The translations under genes were made by a program, and so were the position numbers. Positions 53,804 through 59,821 of a stretch of DNA of 59,821 bases are shown in pieces. Source of the stretch: Fibrobacter succinogenes (GTDB lineage Bacteria > Fibrobacterota > Fibrobacteria > Fibrobacterales > Fibrobacteraceae). Position 1 is the first letter of the stretch; every line of letters starts with the position of its first letter. The notes below the pieces were generated by a model. It made no database searches. It was not told where the DNA came from and saw nothing but the letters and a program-made list of their open reading frames with translations. The stretch spans positions 1 through 59,821 of the forward strand of contig NZ_CACZDK010000015.1 in NCBI RefSeq assembly GCF_902779965.1, written 5' to 3'.

Positions 53804-53919
53804 CTGCAAGCTCACTTCGTTTCGCTTGCAGCCCTTCGGGTTGCGGCTACGCCGCAATCTCAAACTCGCCTGTGTTCGCTTCGCTCTCGGCGAGTTTGTC
53901 GAACCCTCTGCGAGGGTTC
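53804..53919. repeat. Run of consecutive perfect hairpins
   Basis: Four hairpins follow one another: CTGCAAG/CTTGCAG (53804-53831), TTGCGGC/GCCGCAA (53841-53857), CAAACTCGCC/GGCGAGTTTG (53861-53898) and GAACCCTC/GAGGGTTC (53901-53919). The first contains the right copy of the 20-bp direct repeat. Confidence 0.75.
53810..53829. repeat. 20-bp direct repeat, right copy
   Basis: Identical to 53560-53579; 250 bp between the two starts. Confidence 0.8.
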
Positions 53920-53939
53920 TCATCCACCCATTATTACAC

Positions 53940-53983
53940 TTGAAACAAAAAGCGAAGCCTTACGGCTTCGCTTTTTGTTTCAA
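53940..53983 (-). terminator. Long terminator after tRNA-Ser
   Basis: A 20-bp perfect stem begins TTGAAACAAAAAGCG and closes on loop TTAC. T-rich arms on both strands allow termination in both directions. It abuts the tRNA 3' end. Confidence 0.85.
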
Positions 53984-53984
53984 A

Positions 53985-54068
53985 GGAGAGAGAGGGATTC
54001 GAACCCTCGGTCCTGTGACAGACTCCGGATTTCGAGACCGGCCCATTCGACCACTCTGGCATCTCTCC
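53985..54068 (-). tRNA. tRNA-Ser (anticodon CGA)
   Basis: Minus-strand cloverleaf: acceptor GGAGAGA/TCTCTCC, D-arm with AGTGGTCGAATGG, anticodon loop CTCGAAA (anticodon CGA, reading UCG), a long variable arm as in all bacterial tRNA-Ser, and T-arm GAGGG-TTCGAAT-CCCTC. No CCA is encoded, and the base after the acceptor would be U, not the G usual for tRNA-Ser. The acceptor/T-stem sequence GGAGAGAGAGGGATT resembles the hairpin arms of the array 200 bases downstream. Confidence 0.93.
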
Positions 54069-54442
54069 GAGGTTTGCATAATATAGTATAATTCATTCAA
54101 ACTGTCTATGTATAACTAATATTTCCAATAATCTTTTACCTCTTCTGTATTTTATCCCTTTTATACTTGCTACAAAACCTCCTTTTTTAGCATGTCGCCC
54201 CCAATTTTTTACCATATCGGTAACAAACGAACTATTCTTTTTCTTATTTCATCACGATACCTTTCAAAAACCTTTGATTTCAAATCTTTATTTTCTACAT
54301 TTGGCGCACATTTCTAGGGGACCCAACAGACTTCAGGTTTATAAGTGCGAGTGCACTTCGGGGCTTATTGAATGCTCGGTAAGAGCTATGTGATGACGCG
54401 GCAAACGCCGCAGATGAAGTTTACGGATCCCGAAGGCGACTT
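54069..54442. other. Upstream region and probable long leader of the DEAD-box helicase gene
   Basis: A 374-base gap without a convincing ORF. The last 130 bases hold small hairpins (GTGC-GAGT-GCAC at about 54346 and GCGGC-AAAC-GCCGC at about 54398). This suggests a structured 5' leader, as known for cold-induced DEAD-box genes. No promoter could be fixed. Confidence 0.35.
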
Positions 54443-56926
54443 ATGGCAGAATATATTTCTAGCAATACGGAAGATCTGTACCCAGACAACAATTCCAACA
54501 TGAAACTCGAAGCCGATGCGTTCCTGAACGCCATTGCAGGCGGCGCAGACGAAGACCAAGCTGACGAAGCGGCTTTCCTCGCGACAAATCCAGACGGAAT
54601 CATCGTTGACGACAACGGCGAAGTTCTCAAGGCTGGTGCAGAATCCAAAATTTGCGAAGGCGAAAAGGTCGAATTTATCGACGATGACGATGAAGCGAGC
54701 GTTGCCGAAAAGGAGATGCCCGCTCATACTTCGACCAAGCTCAGCACAGAAGCCGGGCATGACACAACAGTGGCTGCAACTAGCTCAGCAAATTTAAATG
54801 AAGACTCTACAGACGAAGAAATCGGCGACGAATCCTTGGTAACATTCGATGATCTCGGTCTTTCTCCGGAAGTTCTCGAAGCGGTCAAGCTCGCCGGTTA
54901 CGAAACACCCTCGCCCATCCAGGCCAAGGCCATTCCGGTTCTCTTGCAAGGCGTGAACCTCCTCGGTACTGCACAAACCGGTACTGGCAAGACGGCTGCA
55001 TTCTCGCTCCCGCTCCTTTCGCGAATCAATTTCAACGGGCGCGAAACGTCCATGCTCGTACTCACGCCGACACGCGAACTTGCCATCCAAGTTTCCGATG
55101 CCATCCAGCAATACGCGGTCAAAATGTCGAACGTGACCGTTGTTCCGGTCTATGGTGGTCAAGACATATCCATCCAGCTGCGCGCCCTCAAGCGCAAGGC
55201 AAGTATCGTCGTTGCCACTCCGGGTCGCCTCATCGACCACATCAAGCGCGGTTCTATTTCGCTCGGAGCTGTCAAAGCCATTGTCCTCGACGAAGCTGAC
55301 GAAATGCTCGACATGGGCTTTATGGAAGACGTGGAGACCATCCTCAAGGAAATCCCCGCCGACGCCCAGCGCGCCCTCTTTAGCGCCACCATGCCCGACA
55401 GCGTCAAGAAGATTATCGACCAGCACTTGGGCGAATACGAAGAAGCTCGCATCGAAGGCAAAACAACTACCGTCGAAAACATCCGCCAGCGTTTCTTGGC
55501 CGTGAAAAACGAACACAAAATCGAAGCGCTCGCCCGCGTTCTCGAAGGCGAAGAATTTGACGGCGTTTTGATTTTCGTGCGCACCAAGCAGAACACCACC
55601 GAAGTCGCAGAAAAGCTCGAAAGCCGCGGTTTCAATGTGGCCCCGCTCAACGGCGACCTCGCACAATCCATGCGCGAACGCACCATCAACCGTCTCAAGA
55701 TGGGCAAGCTCGATATCGTCGTCGCAACAGACGTCGCCGCCCGCGGCATTGACGTAGACCGCATTTCGCTCGTGGTGAACTACGACATTCCTTACGACAC
55801 CGAATCTTACGTGCACCGCATTGGCCGTACAGGCCGCGCAGGCCGTAGCGGAAATGCAATTCTCTTCGTGACACCGCGTGAACGTCGCATGCTCAAGATT
55901 ATCGAGAAGGCAACCCGCCAGCCGATCGAAGCCATGGAAATGCCGACCTCAGAACAGATCAGCAAAAAACGCGTCGATGCATTCAAGGCTAAAGTGAAGA
56001 GTGTTGTGAGCTACGGTGAACTCGACCAGTTCAAGGAACTCGTACGCGCACTCGTTGCCGACGGTTCGATTAATTCGACAGGCTCATCAACCAGCTCACC
56101 GACCGACAACAGCAAGGTCACTGAGCATGCCGAAGTGACCGAAGAGAATGTTGCAATTCCGTTGACCGCCGAAGACATTGCCGCAGCCGTCATCAAGATG
56201 TACCAGAAAAAGCAGCCGCTCTTCCCGAACCTTCCGCCGCTCGAAGCCCCGAAGGAACGCCGCGAAAAAGTCCGCAGCGGCAGAGACTTCCTCGGCAATG
56301 GCGAAGATTTCGGCCTCAACAGCGAAGAACAAAAGCGCATGCGTAAGGAACGCAAGGAAGGCCTGAACGGCGTGGAAGAAGGATTCTTGCGCTATTACTT
56401 GGGCGTTGGCCGCATTGACCACGTCACCCCGCGCGACATTGTAGGTGCAATTGCCGGCGAAGCAAACATCAACAGCAGCAATATCGGCCGCATCAAGCTC
56501 TTCGACAAATTCAGCACCGTTGAATTGCCAGAAACGCTTCCGCAAGACGTTCTCGACATTTTGTCCGAAATGACCATTCGCGGGAACGACGCCCGCTTCC
56601 GCGTAATGACCGACGAACCGCCCGAGGGCCCCGCACCGGGAACAAGACCGCACGCGAGCCGCGAAGAACGCCGCAGCTTCCACAGAGACCGCAAGGGAGG
56701 CTTCCGCGACGAAGAACGCCGTGGCGGTTTCCGCAAAGACCGTGGAGAACGAGGCGAACGCAGCTTTGGCGACAAGCCTTTCGAAAACCGCAAAGCCCGC
56801 CGCGAACGCGAATTTGCCGACCGCAAACCGGGCAAATTCGAAGACAGGCCTTTCCGCAAAGATCACGACGAACGCAATTTCGGCGACAAGCCATTCCGCA
56901 AGACCCGCCGCTTCGGAAGACACTAA
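54443..56926 (+). CDS. deaD: DEAD-box RNA helicase (DeaD/CsdA-like)
   Basis: An 827-residue helicase. An acidic N-terminal extension of about 130 residues precedes the Q motif (VTFDDLGLSPEVLEAVKLAG). Walker A AQTGTGKT is near residue 178, DEAD near 283, SAT near 313, and HRIGRTGRAGR near 460. The RNA-binding DbpA-like domain follows (FLRYYLGVGRIDHVTPRDIVG, about 640-720), then an Arg/Gly/Asp/Phe-rich tail of about 90 residues with repeats such as FGDKPF. Both the acidic N-terminus and the RGG-like tail exceed the E. coli DeaD architecture. Involved in ribosome assembly and mRNA turnover, often at low temperature. Confidence 0.93.
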   Translation: MAEYISSNTEDLYPDNNSNMKLEADAFLNAIAGGADEDQADEAAFLATNPDGIIVDDNGEVLKAGAESKICEGEKVEFIDDDDEASVAEKEMPAHTSTKLSTEAGHDTTVAATSSANLNEDSTDEEIGDESLVTFDDLGLSPEVLEAVKLAGYETPSPIQAKAIPVLLQGVNLLGTAQTGTGKTAAFSLPLLSRINFNGRETSMLVLTPTRELAIQVSDAIQQYAVKMSNVTVVPVYGGQDISIQLRALKRKASIVVATPGRLIDHIKRGSISLGAVKAIVLDEADEMLDMGFMEDVETILKEIPADAQRALFSATMPDSVKKIIDQHLGEYEEARIEGKTTTVENIRQRFLAVKNEHKIEALARVLEGEEFDGVLIFVRTKQNTTEVAEKLESRGFNVAPLNGDLAQSMRERTINRLKMGKLDIVVATDVAARGIDVDRISLVVNYDIPYDTESYVHRIGRTGRAGRSGNAILFVTPRERRMLKIIEKATRQPIEAMEMPTSEQISKKRVDAFKAKVKSVVSYGELDQFKELVRALVADGSINSTGSSTSSPTDNSKVTEHAEVTEENVAIPLTAEDIAAAVIKMYQKKQPLFPNLPPLEAPKERREKVRSGRDFLGNGEDFGLNSEEQKRMRKERKEGLNGVEEGFLRYYLGVGRIDHVTPRDIVGAIAGEANINSSNIGRIKLFDKFSTVELPETLPQDVLDILSEMTIRGNDARFRVMTDEPPEGPAPGTRPHASREERRSFHRDRKGGFRDEERRGGFRKDRGERGERSFGDKPFENRKARREREFADRKPGKFEDRPFRKDHDERNFGDKPFRKTRRFGRH

Positions 56927-56948
56927 AATAAACTAAAACAAGTAAACG

Positions 56949-56977
56949 AACGGAATTCAGAACGAATACCGTTTTTT
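56949..56977 (+). terminator. Terminator after deaD
   Basis: AACGGAATTC-AGAAC-GAATACCGTT stem with one mismatch, then TTTT. Confidence 0.7.
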
Positions 56978-57073
56978 GTCTTTTGTAAAAAAATAATTTA
57001 TTTATCATTTTTTTCTCTTCTATTATATATTCATATATAATCAAATAACATGTATTTTATACAAGGAGAAAAC

Positions 57074-58090
57074 ATGGCTACAAAAAAAACTAAAGAAGCA
57101 ACTGTCGTTGACTTCAAAAGCTTCCAAAAAACAATTATAGGATATGTTTACGACGAAGAAACAAAAACGTATGAACGTTTAAAAAAATACCTAAAACAGC
57201 TTCAAGGCGATAAAGAATATCAAAATAGTCATTGGACAATAGGAGAACTAACTAAAGAAAGAGATAAAGAAGCGGGTATAAGAATAACCTCTGTAGTCAC
57301 AGAAGCAATGTCGCTATTATTCAAGGAAAATCTTCCAGATTACTATAGCACGGCAAGAGACCTTTTTAGAGAAATTTCTCAAAGATACGCTCAACGAAGA
57401 GAACCCAAGCCTGGTGAAATTTATGAAGGTGATATAGTCAAATATTCACAACTATTATTAGAAAATAGTGTTAGGTATATCGCTAAAAAAACACTAGACA
57501 ATAATTTAAGTATTCAAAAAAAAACAAAGGCAAATCTTCTTAATAAATTACAGGAACCAATTTCTGAAGAAAGTTGTGTAGCCATTTCAAACGCATTTAT
57601 CAACTACATCGATACTATTGAAAAGGGACAATTAACTCTTGCAAAAGAAATTAGCAAAATCATGCCTGAAGGCATTGAACTCACCCCGATTAAAATCGAG
57701 AAAGTCGTCCCGCCTTATGTCGATGTCAAGATTCCAGTGCCGGAACCAAGAATTCCTCTTGATCCGAAAATTCCTATACCAGATCCGAGAATTCCGCTTG
57801 ACCCGAAGATTCCTCTGCCAGATCCGAAGATTCCAATTCCAAGACCAGAAATCAAAATTCCTGGTCCATACTACAAGATTAAGGATCTCGAAATCAAGCT
57901 TGCCGAAGTGGAACGTATCCGCAAGTCTCTTCCCAAGAATGCCACCAAGGCCGAAAAAAAGGCTGCAGCAAATGCCGAACAGCAGATTAAGAACTTGCTG
58001 AAGGCTGCCAAGAGAGCAGAACCCAAAGCAGCCAAAAAAGCTGTTGCAAAAAAGGCAACCGTCAAAAAAACAGCAACGAAAAAAAAGTAA
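57074..58090 (+). CDS. Proline-repeat protein with histone-like lysine tail, partner of the radical SAM gene
   Basis: A 338-residue protein that I do not recognise. Residues 1-195 are helical and charged. Residues about 217-265 are a proline repeat built on I-P-x-D/E-P-K/R: KIPVPEPR, IPLDPK, IPIPDPR, IPLDPK, IPLPDPK, IPIPRPE. A predicted coiled coil follows, and the last 30 residues are Ala/Lys-rich like histone H1 (AAKKAVAKKATVKKTATKKK). GGAG is 6 nt before ATG 57074. The first 580 bases are clearly more AT-rich and use AGA/TTA codons unlike the neighbours; from about 57660 the codon use turns host-like, so the gene looks mosaic. Its TAA is directly followed by the ATG of the radical SAM gene. 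A role as substrate or scaffold of that enzyme is inferred from coupling only. Confidence 0.7.
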   Translation: MATKKTKEATVVDFKSFQKTIIGYVYDEETKTYERLKKYLKQLQGDKEYQNSHWTIGELTKERDKEAGIRITSVVTEAMSLLFKENLPDYYSTARDLFREISQRYAQRREPKPGEIYEGDIVKYSQLLLENSVRYIAKKTLDNNLSIQKKTKANLLNKLQEPISEESCVAISNAFINYIDTIEKGQLTLAKEISKIMPEGIELTPIKIEKVVPPYVDVKIPVPEPRIPLDPKIPIPDPRIPLDPKIPLPDPKIPIPRPEIKIPGPYYKIKDLEIKLAEVERIRKSLPKNATKAEKKAAANAEQQIKNLLKAAKRAEPKAAKKAVAKKATVKKTATKKK

Positions 58091-59152
58091 ATGAGCATTA
58101 CTCCGTTAAAAAACGGGTGTTTTAGCATTGTTACAACAGATGGGTGCACCGCAAGGTGTTCCCATTGTTTAATGAATTGCACCCCGCGCAAAAAGAACAA
58201 AGTACAATTTGAACAAATACAAAAATGCATTGATCAAATTGTGAAAAACTATAACACAAAACTCATTGTTTTTACAGGTGGCGAATCCACTTTACTCGGC
58301 GAAGACCTTATCCGCGCGATTCGTTATTGTACTCTTAATTTTTTAAGAACACGACTCGTCACGAATGCGCACTGGGCTACAAGTCTCGAAAGAGCCAAGC
58401 GCTACATCGAAAAATTCCGCAGCGTAGGCCTTTGCGAACTAGACATTAGTGTTGATGACTACCATGAACCATTTGTTCCATTGGAAAATATCCGCAATGT
58501 TTGGCAAGCGAGCAAAGGAGCCGGTTTCGATTCTGTTGTTCTAGCCAACAGCCACGGCAAGAATGACAAGATTACGCCTTCTTTTATCCAAGAGTTTCTA
58601 GGTGAAGAGATTCACGTTTCGACACCAAATTCAAGAGCTTATGGAAAAGAAGACGAAATAAAAACCCAAAATAAAACCATCTATCAAATTTATGAAAATA
58701 CGCTCCAAAAAAGCGGTCGTGCAGAAACGCTCGACAAAAGTAAATTTGATGTCTTTGCCAACCGGGAAACTTTATCTTGCTGTTGTACCTGGGCCGTCAA
58801 CGACCCTGTACTCTCGCCAATGGGGCATATATGGGCTTGCTGTGGCATTCCGTCAGACAACAATCCCATTCTAGATCTAGGAGATGCAAACAAGGAAAAA
58901 ATTAAAACAATCTTTAACAGAGCTTCTAAAAACGTTTTCCTCAATGCAATTCATTATCTGGGTCCTTTATGGCTATGCAAATTTGTCGAAGAACATAGCA
59001 AAATCCGATTCAGCAAAGAGTTATGCGGAGTCTGTGAAATTTGCAGCGCTTTAACAAATAACAAAAAGGCAATTCAAGTTCTTCATGATAACGAAAAGGC
59101 CATAGCAGCCATAGTTCGTGCCAAAAAACTTGAAAAAAAAGAGAATTCTTAA
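58091..59152 (+). CDS. Radical SAM enzyme with Cys-rich C-terminal (SPASM-like) region
   Basis: A 353-residue radical SAM protein. The [4Fe-4S]-SAM motif is C19-TAR-C23-SH-C26; FTGGEST is the SAM-binding GGE motif; LDISVDDYHE fits strand 4-5 of the barrel. The C-terminal third has many cysteines, CCCTW, WACCGIP, LCKFVEEH and CGVCEIC, consistent with an auxiliary iron-sulphur cluster as in SPASM/twitch peptide-modifying enzymes. The ATG follows the upstream stop without a gap, so it depends on translation of the proline-repeat gene. The most likely job is modification of a peptide or protein, but no known RiPP precursor is visible. A terminator follows at 59196. Confidence 0.82.
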   Translation: MSITPLKNGCFSIVTTDGCTARCSHCLMNCTPRKKNKVQFEQIQKCIDQIVKNYNTKLIVFTGGESTLLGEDLIRAIRYCTLNFLRTRLVTNAHWATSLERAKRYIEKFRSVGLCELDISVDDYHEPFVPLENIRNVWQASKGAGFDSVVLANSHGKNDKITPSFIQEFLGEEIHVSTPNSRAYGKEDEIKTQNKTIYQIYENTLQKSGRAETLDKSKFDVFANRETLSCCCTWAVNDPVLSPMGHIWACCGIPSDNNPILDLGDANKEKIKTIFNRASKNVFLNAIHYLGPLWLCKFVEEHSKIRFSKELCGVCEICSALTNNKKAIQVLHDNEKAIAAIVRAKKLEKKENS

Positions 59153-59195
59153 ATAAGAATTCCTAATAAAATTTCCCAAACTGTAGCCATACAAT

Positions 59196-59223
59196 AAGGG
59201 CGACCCCAAAGGGCCGCCCTTTT
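59196..59223. terminator. Bidirectional terminator
   Basis: AAGGGCGACCCC and GGGCCGCCCTT pair around AAA, with T-rich flanks. It ends the radical SAM operon and, from the other side, the small minus-strand ORF. Confidence 0.8.
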
Positions 59224-59238
59224 CGTGTAACTAAAAGA

Positions 59239-59346
59239 TCAACAACCAATAAAGAATAATGCAAAACTAGACAACAAAAGGAGAACGCCCCAGACCGTTT
59301 CCACAATCGGCCCCAATTTCTTGACTTCAATTTCTTTATTTTCCAT
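59239..59346 (-). CDS. Small single-pass membrane protein (35 residues)
   Basis: A 35-codon ORF: charged MENKEIEVKKLGPIVE, then the hydrophobic helix TVWGVLLLLSSFALFFIG and a final Cys. GAGGA stands 7 nt before the ATG, and a terminator lies 16 bases after the stop. Charge distribution, ribosome site and terminator support a real small protein, but there is no homologue known to me. It lies between the radical SAM operon and the rRNA genes. Confidence 0.5.
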   Translation of the reverse strand: MENKEIEVKKLGPIVETVWGVLLLLSSFALFFIGC

Positions 59347-59489
59347 GTTTCTATCCTCACAACCCGGGGCTTGCTAGTTCACCCGGCTACGTCCTATAAT
59401 GTATAAATCCTATCATACTGAATAAACTACAAAAGACACTATTTCATGGACAAGTTATCAATGTAATAAATTGGAATATTTTAGAGATG

Positions 59490-59680
59490 CGCGGGGACGC
59501 GCGCGCCACCGGCACGTCAGTGCCGCCGCGACATCGCGCGGGCTGCACAGGATCGCGCCGGCGGCACAAAAAAAGAAAGGGCCCCCCGAGCGTTCCGCTC
59601 AGGGGGCTGCGAGCCATGGGCGGCCGGTACTGACCGGCCGTAATGGCGAGAGCGCAGCCGCCAGGCGGAGCGGTACGCAT
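59490..59680. other. GC-rich hairpin region downstream of the rRNA genes
   Basis: This stretch is far richer in G and C than the rest of the window. It holds GGCAC-GTCA-GTGCC, a long GC stem ending the tandem terminator at 59568-59607, and a two-tier hairpin at 59613-59647 (GCCAT/ATGGC outside, CGGCCGGT/ACCGGCCG inside). A 78-codon minus-strand frame exists but has neither ribosome site nor domain. Probably the transcribed tail of the rRNA operon or a structured RNA. Confidence 0.45.
59568..59607 (-). terminator. Second rRNA-operon terminator
   Basis: Minus-strand GCCCCCTGAGCG-GAA-CGCTCGGGGGGC followed by CCTTTCTTTTTTT. It lies in tandem behind the terminator at 59682-59720. Confidence 0.8.
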
Positions 59681-59681
59681 A

Positions 59682-59720
59682 AAAACGAAGAGGCCCCCTG
59701 CCGTCTTGGCAGGGGGCCTC
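59682..59720 (-). terminator. First rRNA-operon terminator
   Basis: Minus-strand GAGGCCCCCTGCC-AAGAC-GGCAGGGGGCCTC, a 13-bp perfect stem followed by TTCGTTTTT, directly after the 5S rRNA. Confidence 0.9.
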
Positions 59721-59726
59721 GAGAAT

Positions 59727-59821
<95 letters not shown>

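Noticed and set aside
53549-54091. 180-codon plus-strand ORF through the hairpin array and tRNA-Ser
   Set aside because: Open only because the repeats lack stop codons; it reads through a tRNA gene and gives a simple Ser/Arg/Glu repeat.
59444-59680. 78-codon minus-strand ORF in the GC-rich region
   Set aside because: No ribosome site or domain; the DNA consists of terminators and hairpins.

Overview
The window almost certainly comes from a Fibrobacter (phylum Fibrobacterota), a rumen or gut cellulose degrader. The markers are three TIGR02147-family regulators, a FISUMP-domain lipoprotein (Fibrobacter succinogenes major paralogous domain), serine-rich linkers in surface proteins, a secreted GH5 cellulase and a giant PilX-like minor pilin. 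The replicon is bacterial and chromosomal: polA, pheS, infC-rpmI-rplT, tRNA-Gly, tRNA-Ser and the 3' part of a 5S rRNA are present.

Layout. 1-9 kb: end of gpmI, then three prepilin-type genes, the last 2103 residues long. 9-18.5 kb: pheS, then a minus-strand surface-polysaccharide cluster (rfbA, two duplicated small lipoproteins, rfbB, rfbC, a Wzb-like phosphatase, a Wza-like exporter, manC). 18.6-27 kb: a Ski2-like helicase, two outer-membrane barrel proteins, a zinc-type ArsR regulator with a metal permease, and a bifunctional NAD(P)HX repair enzyme carrying low-complexity insertions. 27.4-32.7 kb: polA and the GH5 cellulase. 32.8-38.8 kb: two units of a TIGR02147 regulator translationally coupled to paralogous lipoproteins. 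39-44.4 kb: malic enzyme, M16 peptidase, the IF3-L35-L20 operon and tRNA-Gly. 44.5-50.3 kb: BrnTA toxin-antitoxin, FISUMP lipoprotein, RNA methyltransferase, a hydrolase remnant, MFS transporter and diguanylate cyclase. 50.5-54.1 kb: a third TIGR02147-lipoprotein pair, a secreted protein, a tandem hairpin array and tRNA-Ser. 54.4-59.8 kb: DEAD-box helicase, an AT-rich two-gene unit (proline-repeat/lysine-tail protein plus radical SAM enzyme), a 35-residue membrane ORF, strong GC-rich hairpins and 5S rRNA.

Two candidate undescribed systems stand out. (1) All three TIGR02147 genes have a near-consensus promoter whose -10 box lies only 7-8 nt before the start codon (leaderless mRNA). Each is coupled to a lipoprotein sharing a short EPN tag after the lipobox, while the C-terminal domain differs. 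One of these lipoproteins is out of frame at a 6-A run, and one extra A would restore a signal peptide like its paralogues'. (2) A radical SAM enzyme starts directly after the stop codon of a protein with I-P-x-D/E-P-K/R repeats and a histone-like tail, which looks like an enzyme-substrate pair.

At the DNA level the gaps hold several unexplained structures: a family of tandem repeats with a strict 7-bp period at nine gene borders, paired TTACGTAA palindromes exactly 32 bp apart upstream of polA, a 55-bp tandem hairpin array between 20-bp direct repeats, and a 3'-UTR hairpin element with a changed but still paired stem in two copies.
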